Of a stretch of DNA of 64,000 nucleotides, positions 57,426-64,000 are shown piece after piece. The notes below the pieces were generated by a model. The model saw only the letters and a program-made list of their open reading frames with translations. It was not told the DNA's origin and did not search any database. Each line of letters starts with the position of its first letter. Position 1 is the stretch's first letter. Source of the stretch: a bacterium BMS3Abin02 (lineage in GTDB: Bacteria; Actinomycetota; Acidimicrobiia; Spongiisociales; UBA4744); NCBI GenBank assembly GCA_002897675.1, contig BDSU01000024.1:1-64000 (forward strand). Reading direction: 5' to 3'. A program made the position numbers and the translations under genes.

Positions 57426-57799
57426 CGTCCCCTCCCCTGGCGCAGCCCGACCGCCCCCGCAACCACTCCACACACGACGGTCGCAGCCGCGTAGGCAATC
57501 GACAGGAGGGGCGGCCGGCGCCACAACTCCAGTGCGAACGTCGAGAACGTGGTGAAGGCACCGAGAAAGCCGACGCCGAGAAGCGGCACGCTGATCACCC
57601 TCGAGCGGCCGGCAAGTCGCAGTCTCGGGAGAAGGTATCCCAACGCGTACGCCCCAACGATGTTGACACCGAAAGTCGCCCAGAGCGGACCCGGAACAAG
57701 CGAGGCTATGGCAGCTCTCGCCCCGGCACCGAAACCTCCTCCGATGAAGACGGCCAATTGACGGCGCGTCCGCACCGATCGGCGGTCATGGACGGTCAC
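57422..57799 (-). CDS. crcB: Fluoride channel CrcB/Fluc, first of a pair
   Basis: A 125-residue four-helix membrane protein with the same blocks as its partner: GGGFGAGARAAI, WATFGVNIVGAYALGYL and GFLGAFTTFSTF. It starts three bases after the stop of the MoaD-membrane fusion. I saw no recognisable fluoride riboswitch ahead of the operon. Confidence 0.94.
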   Translation of the reverse strand: MTVHDRRSVRTRRQLAVFIGGGFGAGARAAIASLVPGPLWATFGVNIVGAYALGYLLPRLRLAGRSRVISVPLLGVGFLGAFTTFSTFALELWRRPPLLSIAYAAATVVCGVVAGAVGLRQGRGR

Positions 57800-57802
57800 G
57801 GC

Positions 57803-58807
57803 TCAAACCGGCAGCAGCAGTCGCGCCACAGGGAGGAACACCATCGCGGCCAACAATCCGGCCCCCACGTCGGAAAGCACGCCCGGAACCGCCTGAGTGA
57901 AGTAGACCTCTTTCGTACTCAGCAGCGACGCGAACGCTGCTCCCACAATGAGCACGACGGCGACGAGGATGGCAACGAGGAATGCTGCGAAACCGTTGAG
58001 ATCCCAGATCAAGGCACCGACGACGCCCGTGACAATGGTTGCAACCACGCTCCCGCTCAGAGGATCCAGGACGGAGACAGAAGCTCTGCCGATGAGAAAA
58101 GCAGCCGCTCCTCTCCCCGCGATCACCATCAACAGGAACATCCAGATCCATCTCTGGCCAGATGTCGTCGAGATCCGGGCGATCACGAGCGAGCCCGTTC
58201 CTGCGGCAACAACGACCGCCGCGGTGAGCGCCACGGCGATGGAGGCGAAGTCGCGCGTGGCCGAAACGACGACGCCTTGGATCATGACGGTCAGAATGGC
58301 AATGAGAATGGCGAGTCCGATTCCCGCCGCGCCCCCGCGACCGACATTCCAGGCGTACGGGATGACCGCTCCGGCGAGAGCGGCCACCAGAAGCGGAACC
58401 TGCAGGGCGCTTCCACTCGCCACGCCATTCTCGCTGACATCCCAGGCCCAGGCGGCGGCAACGCCGACGAGAGCCGCAACGAACCAGACGGGATTGTCGA
58501 TGGCGTTGGCGCCGAGCAAGACGATGGCGGCGGCGAACGGCGCGAGGACTCTCACCTCCGGTGCGAGCGTCGCCCCGCCGGAGACCGGAGGGAGCAACGC
58601 CACTTCGTCTTCCGGTCCCACGACGCGATCGGCTTCGGCGGGATCTCCATTCACCCAGATGCGGGCATTCGCGAGACCTCTCCGAAAGTCACTCCCGTAA
58701 CGGTCGGTCGCCAGAACGAGGATCTCCTCGACGGTCGACCCGGGAATGTCCACGACCGGAGTTCCCGCGAGCTCCCGAAGGCCGGCGAACAGACGAACGT
58801 GTGCCAT
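57803..58807 (-). CDS. MoaD/ThiS-like domain fused to a multi-helix membrane protein
   Basis: A 334-residue fusion. Residues 1-78 have the beta-grasp fold of MoaD (VRLFAGLRELAG, VEDEVALLPPVSGG-like ending) and stop exactly at a diglycine (G77-G78). Instead of ending there the chain continues into about eight or nine membrane helices that faintly recall CdsA cytidylyltransferases but lack their signature. An internal diglycine cannot be adenylated unless cleaved. First gene of the operon with the crcB pair; TAGCCT lies seven bases before the ATG. Confidence 0.8.
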   Translation of the reverse strand: MAHVRLFAGLRELAGTPVVDIPGSTVEEILVLATDRYGSDFRRGLANARIWVNGDPAEADRVVGPEDEVALLPPVSGGATLAPEVRVLAPFAAAIVLLGANAIDNPVWFVAALVGVAAAWAWDVSENGVASGSALQVPLLVAALAGAVIPYAWNVGRGGAAGIGLAILIAILTVMIQGVVVSATRDFASIAVALTAAVVVAAGTGSLVIARISTTSGQRWIWMFLLMVIAGRGAAAFLIGRASVSVLDPLSGSVVATIVTGVVGALIWDLNGFAAFLVAILVAVVLIVGAAFASLLSTKEVYFTQAVPGVLSDVGAGLLAAMVFLPVARLLLPV

Positions 58808-58814
58808 TGCCGCC

Positions 58815-58820
58815 AGGCTA
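58815..58820 (-). promoter_or_regulatory. -10 box of the MoaD-fusion/crcB operon, probably leaderless
   Basis: TAGCCT seven bases before the ATG at 58807. Confidence 0.4.
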
Positions 58821-58947
58821 GCGTCGCACCGGAGAACCTCCGCCCTTCTGCCGCCTCATCGTTCGCCTTGCTGGAGCAAAACACGCGTCTCGTCAATGCT
58901 GGCCGCACATAGTCCTGTCGGCATTGATGAGATTGGGCCGCCTCTGG

Positions 58948-59841
58948 TCAGATCAGAGTGACCCGGCGAATGGCGGCTGCGATCTCCTGCGGAACCTCTT
59001 CTTGCAGGAAGTGTCCGGCGGCGGTCCGAGTGACTTCAGCCTGTGGCAGCATCGAGGCAATGTGATTGCGGGCTCGACCCAGGACCGGGTCGCGGTCTCC
59101 CCATACGATCGCCGCAGGCCCATCGTAGGCACGGACGAATTCGCCGACACGGCGCAGCGGATCGACCGAAGGGTGCTCCATCGAGTCCGGGACCATGCGC
59201 GCCAGGGCGAGCGGCGCCTGGTTCTCGGCACGGGAACGCAGCGGATAGCGATACGCCCGTGACACATCGCCGCTGATGGAGGACTTGTCGCCTTGCGCCA
59301 TCGCAAGCCACACTTGAGGGAATCCGACCAGCCGAAACGAAAAACCACTGATCACCGGCATACGGCTGAAACGATGGAACCAGGTGGGTTTGAAGCCCGG
59401 TTTCGGTTCGCTCAGCACCGTGTTGAGTGCCACCAGGCCGGCGAGACGCTCAGGGCGCTTCGCGAACACACCTGCGCCGATCGCGCCGCCCCAATCCTGA
59501 ACGACCAGGGTCACCTCGGTGAGGCCGAGCAGATCGACGAGTCGTCCCAACCACTCGGTGTGGTTCTCGAGGGTATGCACGTCAGGGTCGCGCGGATGGT
59601 CAGAGAACCCGAGACCGATCAAGTCCGGCATGATGACGCGAACCGGGTCACCGGTCAGCGCAGCGGCGACCTTGCGATACAGGAATCCCCAGGTCGGGTT
59701 GCCGTGAACACACAGCACCGGTCGGCCTTCACCGATCTCCATGACGTGGAACCGGTGCTCGCCGATATCGACCACGTACCGGTCGAACGGCACCATCGTG
59801 TCGAGCCAGTCGGGCAACGCGGGGGCGGGCAATCGGTCCAT
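58948..59841 (-). CDS. Haloalkane dehalogenase-like alpha/beta hydrolase
   Basis: A 297-residue alpha/beta hydrolase. VLCVHGNPTWGF is the oxyanion-hole region and VVQDWGGAIGAG has Asp as nucleophile, as in haloalkane dehalogenases and epoxide hydrolases; the His is in AAGHFLQEE. The HGNPTW form favours the dehalogenase group, but the substrate cannot be told. ATG at 59841 was chosen because family similarity begins there and TACGCT lies eight bases upstream. Confidence 0.85.
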   Translation of the reverse strand: MDRLPAPALPDWLDTMVPFDRYVVDIGEHRFHVMEIGEGRPVLCVHGNPTWGFLYRKVAAALTGDPVRVIMPDLIGLGFSDHPRDPDVHTLENHTEWLGRLVDLLGLTEVTLVVQDWGGAIGAGVFAKRPERLAGLVALNTVLSEPKPGFKPTWFHRFSRMPVISGFSFRLVGFPQVWLAMAQGDKSSISGDVSRAYRYPLRSRAENQAPLALARMVPDSMEHPSVDPLRRVGEFVRAYDGPAAIVWGDRDPVLGRARNHIASMLPQAEVTRTAAGHFLQEEVPQEIAAAIRRVTLI

Positions 59842-59849
59842 CGTGCCTG

Positions 59850-59855
59850 AGCGTA
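59850..59855 (-). promoter_or_regulatory. -10 box of the hydrolase gene, probably leaderless
   Basis: TACGCT eight bases before the ATG at 59841. Confidence 0.4.
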
Positions 59856-59963
59856 CCGCCGGCACCAGCCTCCGTACGAAACTTGCGTGAGAGAACCGCG
59901 GCCAGACCAGCCAAGTCACGCAAGAACGGATTCCGGGGTCAGATCACATCGAGCGACCGACCT

Positions 59964-60015
59964 TGGCGAACGGCGCGAGGACTCTCACCTCCGCCCTTCT
60001 GACGCCTCATCGTTC
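59964..60015. repeat. Mosaic copy of two segments from 58533-58865
   Basis: The first 30 bases match 58533-58560 closely, and the remainder matches 58837-58865 with one mismatch, as if a copied segment had lost the 276 bases between. The sources are the start region of the MoaD-fusion gene and its upstream flank. Confidence 0.65.
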
Positions 60016-60072
60016 GACGATCGCGATCTGCATACCATCAGGCGTAGCTTGAGACATGACGCAGGAGGTGTC

Positions 60073-61203
60073 ATGAGCGACAAGACCGCAGATCTCGCCG
60101 GACCCGGAATCGGCACATACGAGGAAGTCGAGAACATCCTGCCCACCGACTATCGGCGTCTCCTTGCACCGAGGGAGACCATGGCCGCACTCTTTGCCGC
60201 CAAGCAGTACATCGAGGACAACCTGAGCAAGGAACTGAATCTGATGATGGTGCAGGTGCCGCTGATCGTGGATGTCGAGAGCGGTGTGAACGACATGCTC
60301 GATCGGGACGGATCCCGAACTCCGGTCCAGTTCCACATCTCGAACGATCACGATCAGCACCCCATCGACGCCCAGGTGGTCCAGGCAGCCACGAAGTGGA
60401 AGCGGGTGGCGCTGCAGCAGTTCGGAATGGGCGCGGGTGAGGGCCTTCTCACCGACATGAAGGCCGTCCGCAAGGACTACTTCCTGGACCACGATCACAG
60501 CGCATACGTCGACCAGTGGGACTGGGAGCGAGTCATCACCGCCGGCCAACGCAACCTCGCGTTCCTCACCGATGTGGTCAAGAGAATCTGGAGCGTCCTC
60601 GTCGGTGCGAACGACCTTCTCCTGGAGCAGTGGCCACAGTTGCGAGATGACCGCTATCCACCGATGCCGCGGGAACTGACGTTCCTGCACGCAGAGGACA
60701 TCCTCGACAGGTACCCGGAGCTGCCCCGCAAGCAGCGCGAGACCGCGATCCTGCAGGAGTACCCGGCCATCTTCATCTACGGGATCGGCTGGACGCTCGC
60801 GGACGGATACCCTCACGAGATGCGGGCCGCCGACTACGACGACTGGATCACCCCGACGGTGTCCGCCGATGGACGCCCGATGCACGGGCTCAACGGGGAC
60901 ATCCTCGTGTGGAATCCCGTCACACGTCGCCGGCACGAACTCACCTCGATGGGGATCAGGGTGACGAAGGAGACGTTGGTGCAGCAGCTGGAGATGACCG
61001 GCCAGATGGACTTTCTCGAACTCCCCTACCACAAGGCGATCCTCAACGACGAGATCCCCCTGTCGATCGGTGGAGGAATCGGCCAGTCGCGAACCTACAT
61101 GTACCTGCTGCGCAAGGCACACCTCGGAGAGGTCAGTGTCACGGTCTGGCCACAGATCCTCAAGGACATGTGCGCGAAGCGGGGCATCTTCGTCCTCGAG
61201 TGA
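60073..61203 (+). CDS. asnA: Aspartate-ammonia ligase
   Basis: A 376-residue ATP-dependent asparagine synthetase of the AsnA type, related to class II aminoacyl-tRNA synthetases. KQYIEDNLSKELNLMMVQVPL and the C-terminal SIGGGIGQSRTYMYLL are the recognisable blocks; Asp-Ser-type motif residues are in the centre. It is about 45 residues longer than E. coli AsnA. ATG at 60073 follows AGGAGG by four bases. Confidence 0.93.
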   Translation: MSDKTADLAGPGIGTYEEVENILPTDYRRLLAPRETMAALFAAKQYIEDNLSKELNLMMVQVPLIVDVESGVNDMLDRDGSRTPVQFHISNDHDQHPIDAQVVQAATKWKRVALQQFGMGAGEGLLTDMKAVRKDYFLDHDHSAYVDQWDWERVITAGQRNLAFLTDVVKRIWSVLVGANDLLLEQWPQLRDDRYPPMPRELTFLHAEDILDRYPELPRKQRETAILQEYPAIFIYGIGWTLADGYPHEMRAADYDDWITPTVSADGRPMHGLNGDILVWNPVTRRRHELTSMGIRVTKETLVQQLEMTGQMDFLELPYHKAILNDEIPLSIGGGIGQSRTYMYLLRKAHLGEVSVTVWPQILKDMCAKRGIFVLE

Positions 61204-61224
61204 CCCACGTTCTCGCCAATGCCT

Positions 61225-61275
61225 CGAACCCAGGGCTCGTAGTGACCCTCAGGGTCACTACGAGCCCTGGGTTCG
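61225..61275. terminator. 51-bp perfect palindrome between convergent asnA and kbl
   Basis: Two perfect 25-base arms around one base, with the core CTCGTAGTGACCCT. It lies between the ends of two convergent genes and could terminate both. The outer part and core match the palindrome at 29762-29810. Confidence 0.8.
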
Positions 61276-61280
61276 CAGAA

Positions 61281-62465
61281 TCAGAGCAGACCGAGGGCCT
61301 TGCCCACCTTCTCGAACGCCGCCGCGCCGTACTCCAAATCCTCATGGGAATGCGCCGCGGAGATCATCACCCGAATCCTCGCCTTGCCCAACGGCACCGT
61401 CGGATACGCGATCGCCTGGGCGAACACCGCCTCGGCGTCGAACAATCGCCGAGAGAACTCTTGGGCGACCTTCTCATCACCGAGCATCACCGGAGTGATC
61501 GGCGTCTCCGAATGCCCGATGTCGAACCCTGCCGAGGACATCGCATCCTTGAACCAGGCGGCGTTGGACCACAGGCGATCCACCAGCTCGGTCGACTCGG
61601 CGAGGATCTCCACCGACGCGATGCACGCGGCGACATCGGCCGGGGTCACCGCCGAGGAGAACAGGAACGGCCGGGCACGCTGGCGCAGCCATTCGACAAC
61701 CGCTCGAGGGCCGGCGACGTAGCCGCCGACGGCGCCGAACGCCTTGGACATCGTGCCGACCTCGACCTCCACTCTGCCGTGGAGTCCGAAGTGGTCGACG
61801 ATGCCGCGCCCTCCACGCCCGAGGACCCCCTCGCCGTGCGCGTCGTCCACCATCACCATCGCCTCGTGTTCGTCGGCGGCATCGACGATCCGGTCGAGCG
61901 GAGCGACGTCACCGTCCATGGAGAACACGCCGTCCGTGATGACGAGCATCCGTCTGAAGCCCTCGGCGCGGGCCTCCATCAGCTTTCCTCGAAGATCATC
62001 GACGTCGCAGTGGGCGTAGATCTTCCGTGAGGCCTTGGCGAGTCGGACCCCGTCGATGATCGACGCATGGTTCAACTCGTCGGTGATGATCACGTCTTCC
62101 TTGTCGACCAGCGCCGGGATCGCACCGGCATTTGCGACGAACCCCGCCTGCAGTGAGATCGCCGCTTCGACCCCCTTGAACGCGGCGAGCTTCTCTTCCA
62201 ACTCGTCGTGGATCGTCATCGTCCCGGCGATCGTGCGCACTGCGCCCGGGCCGACGCCGTAGCGATCGAGGGCGGCTTTTGCCGCCTCGACGAGACGGGG
62301 ATCGTCGGCGAGGCCGAGATAGTTGTTCGAGCAGAAGTTGAGTACCTTCTTCCCGTCGACGGTCAGCCAGGCCCCCTGCGGTCCGTCGACGTGGCGGATC
62401 GTGTTGTACAGACCTTGATCTTTGAGTCCCCGTATCTGATCCCTCAAGAAACCGATCTTGTCCAT
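61281..62465 (-). CDS. kbl: Glycine C-acetyltransferase (2-amino-3-ketobutyrate CoA ligase)
   Basis: A 394-residue PLP enzyme that splits 2-amino-3-ketobutyrate with CoA to glycine and acetyl-CoA. [27 protein letters not shown] and [14 protein letters not shown] are conserved, with the PLP lysine in [13 protein letters not shown]. It follows tdh by 21 bases, making the threonine degradation operon. ATG at 62465 has a GAGG SD; an upstream GTG two codons earlier is possible. Confidence 0.96.
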   Translation of the reverse strand: MDKIGFLRDQIRGLKDQGLYNTIRHVDGPQGAWLTVDGKKVLNFCSNNYLGLADDPRLVEAAKAALDRYGVGPGAVRTIAGTMTIHDELEEKLAAFKGVEAAISLQAGFVANAGAIPALVDKEDVIITDELNHASIIDGVRLAKASRKIYAHCDVDDLRGKLMEARAEGFRRMLVITDGVFSMDGDVAPLDRIVDAADEHEAMVMVDDAHGEGVLGRGGRGIVDHFGLHGRVEVEVGTMSKAFGAVGGYVAGPRAVVEWLRQRARPFLFSSAVTPADVAACIASVEILAESTELVDRLWSNAAWFKDAMSSAGFDIGHSETPITPVMLGDEKVAQEFSRRLFDAEAVFAQAIAYPTVPLGKARIRVMISAAHSHEDLEYGAAAFEKVGKALGLL

Positions 62466-62486
62466 GATCACCTCAGCTCGATGTTC

Positions 62487-63545
62487 TCAGTTCAATGGTC
62501 CGTCCGCGTCTGCCACGTCCGGGAACATGACCACCTTTCCGCACTCTCCAGAAGCCATCAGGTCGAACGCCTTCTCGTAGTCGTCCAGAGCGAACCGGTG
62601 TGTCACGAGTGGCGCAAGGTCCACGGCGCCCGAACGAAGAAGACCTCGCATCTCGTACCACGTATCCCAGAGCTTCCGCCCGACGATGCCGTGGACAGTC
62701 GCTCCCTTGAACGTGATGTTGTCGTCCAGGTCGAAGGGGATCGGACCGGACGACAAGCCCAGCAACGCGACTTCGCCGCCGGGTTTGAGGAGGGTGAAGC
62801 CATCCTGGATCGCAGCCGGAGCACCGGACATCTCGAGGAGCACGTCGATGCCCTCCCCATCGGTGGCTTCGAGACCGAGTTCGACGACAGCATCCCGGAT
62901 GGGATTCCAGGTGTGGTCGGCGCCCATCGTTTGCGCGAGTCCCAGCCGGTAGTCGGAGACGTCCGTCGCGTAGACGGCCCGAGCACCAAGCGCCTTCGCC
63001 GCAGCGATCGCCATGACCCCAACCGGACCACAGCCGGTCACGAGGACCTTGCGGCCCGAGATGTTGGTCGCCGAGACCGTGTGCACGGCATTGCCGAAGT
63101 TCTCCTGCAGAGAAGCGATCGAGTACGGCATGTCTGGCGGATCGGGCCATGCATTGATGGCGGGCACGGACACGTATTCGGCGTAGGCGCCGTCGCGGTG
63201 CACACCGAGGATCTGCGTGTTCTCGCACAGATGGCCCTTCCCGGTACGACAAAAGCGGCACCGTCGGCAGACGACATGTGACTCGACGGAGACGAGTTGG
63301 CCGACTTCGGGGCCGTCGGCGTCGGATCCTCTGTCGACGACCATGCCGCAGAGTTCGTGTCCCACGGTGAGCGGCGGCAGGACGTGCGCCTGAGCCCATG
63401 GGTCCCAGTCCCGGATGTGCAAGTCCGTGCCGCAGATCGACGTCGCCTTGACCTGGATGAGTACGTCGGCCGGCCCCGGAGTCGGGATGGGGACGTCGAC
63501 CAGCTCGAGTCCCGGACCAGGTGACGGTATGACGATCGCGCGCAT
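62487..63545 (-). CDS. tdh: L-threonine 3-dehydrogenase
   Basis: A 352-residue zinc alcohol dehydrogenase family enzyme oxidising threonine to 2-amino-3-ketobutyrate. Catalytic zinc site SICGTDLHIRDWD and GHELCGMVVD; structural zinc cysteines in CRRCRFCRTGKGHLCEN; NAD site VLVTGCGPVGVMAI. Downstream kbl takes the product. TAGCCT lies seven bases before the ATG. Confidence 0.95.
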   Translation of the reverse strand: MRAIVIPSPGPGLELVDVPIPTPGPADVLIQVKATSICGTDLHIRDWDPWAQAHVLPPLTVGHELCGMVVDRGSDADGPEVGQLVSVESHVVCRRCRFCRTGKGHLCENTQILGVHRDGAYAEYVSVPAINAWPDPPDMPYSIASLQENFGNAVHTVSATNISGRKVLVTGCGPVGVMAIAAAKALGARAVYATDVSDYRLGLAQTMGADHTWNPIRDAVVELGLEATDGEGIDVLLEMSGAPAAIQDGFTLLKPGGEVALLGLSSGPIPFDLDDNITFKGATVHGIVGRKLWDTWYEMRGLLRSGAVDLAPLVTHRFALDDYEKAFDLMASGECGKVVMFPDVADADGPLN

Positions 63546-63552
63546 CGGCCCA

Positions 63553-63558
63553 AGGCTA
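63553..63558 (-). promoter_or_regulatory. -10 box of tdh-kbl, probably leaderless
   Basis: TAGCCT seven bases before the tdh ATG at 63545. Confidence 0.4.
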
Positions 63559-63718
63559 CCGCGTCGCGACCGATCCCCTTCTGCCTGATTCGAGGTGAGT
63601 TGGTGATCGGTGGCCGGTTCTCCCCACGCCGTGACGGGAAGGTCCGGCACCGGAAAGGCGGGGGGCGGCAACCGAGATCCCGTAGGCTTCTCACCCGGAA
63701 TCCACGGAAGGCCTCTCG

Positions 63719-64000
63719 ATGCACCCCTCGGTCGAATCCCTCTTGTCCCCGAGACTGTTCCTCAACCCCGAACTCGCCGGCGAGCACCTCTACTTCGTAA
63801 GCGACTTGTCCGGCCGGATGAGTCTCTATCGGATATGTCGCGGCGGGAGCGTGCCCGAGCCGCTGATTCCCGGAGGCATCGCTCTGGCGAACCCGAAACT
63901 CGTCGGCGGTGAATTGTTCTCCGTCTTTCCCGACCTCGACGAGATCCTCGTGATGATCGATGATGACGGTGACGAGAACTATCAGCCACACATCGTCCCC
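63719..64000 (+). CDS. N-terminal part of an S9/DPP-IV-like peptidase (cut by window end)
   Basis: Ninety-four codons open to the right edge of the window. LLSPRLFLNPELAGEHLYFV and YRICRGGSVPEPLIPGGIA look like the first blade of a TolB/S9-peptidase beta propeller. The ATG at 63719 has a GGAAGG SD seven bases upstream. The catalytic domain, if present, is beyond the window, so the enzyme class is tentative. Confidence 0.6.
   Translation, partial: MHPSVESLLSPRLFLNPELAGEHLYFVSDLSGRMSLYRICRGGSVPEPLIPGGIALANPKLVGGELFSVFPDLDEILVMIDDDGDENYQPHIVP

Overview
The window is GC-rich, gene-dense bacterial DNA that reads as one long respiratory island from an actinobacterium. Three things support that placement: an RsiG/AmfC-type anti-sigma protein carrying two c-di-GMP motifs (54958-55482), a complete 14-gene NuoA-N operon, and at least nine genes with a TANNNT box only 6-8 nt before the start codon, as on leaderless actinobacterial transcripts. 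A deep, uncultured lineage such as Acidimicrobiia is a guess; no rRNA, tRNA or CRISPR was seen.

Layout: 97-7526 is an uptake [NiFe]-hydrogenase locus (divergent HybE chaperone; small and large subunits, cytochrome b, maturation protease, hypA, hypC, hypD, hypE; no hypB or hypF). 7639-10531 holds a phosphodiesterase-like protein, a methyltransferase and an FTR1 iron permease. 10929-15920 is an operon on the minus strand for an unusual bc-type complex: membrane monohaem cytochrome c, GltD-like flavoprotein with ferredoxin domain, split cytochrome b, Rieske protein and dihaem cytochrome c. A divergent tetrahaem lipoprotein follows (16143-17636). 17707-28280 is a nitrate-respiration block: mobA, a broken moaA, and the minus-strand operon narK - Rrf2 regulator - dihaem cytochrome c - narGHJI. 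28371-29723 is a bactofilin-like membrane protein. 29818-44387 is nuoA-N on the minus strand.

44473-49159 carries an aspartate racemase-like gene with an apparent ATC start, nicotinamidase, an aminoglycoside-phosphotransferase-fold kinase, a geranylgeranyl reductase-family flavoprotein, a rhodanese lipoprotein behind a CsoR/CstR-like palindrome, and Rex. 49263-51396 is a second split cytochrome b locus. The rest is mixed: SAM hydrolase, Clp1-like P-loop protein, asparaginase, RsiG with an M23 peptidase, a fluoride-export operon led by a MoaD-membrane fusion, a haloalkane dehalogenase-like hydrolase, AsnA, Kbl-Tdh, and the start of an S9-type peptidase cut by the right edge.

Together the genes suggest a facultative anaerobe that feeds electrons from H2 and NADH into (mena)quinone and passes them to nitrate or, through two bc-type complexes and cytochromes c, to other acceptors, with redox control by Rex and an Fe-S Rrf2 protein. 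The most unusual items are a 63-residue C-terminal membrane module shared by NarI and the monohaem cytochrome c, the flavoprotein-bc operon, Cys-to-Asp changes at Fe-S ligand positions of the hydrogenase small subunit and NuoG, the MoaD-membrane fusion, and several families of intergenic palindromes and heptamer repeats.
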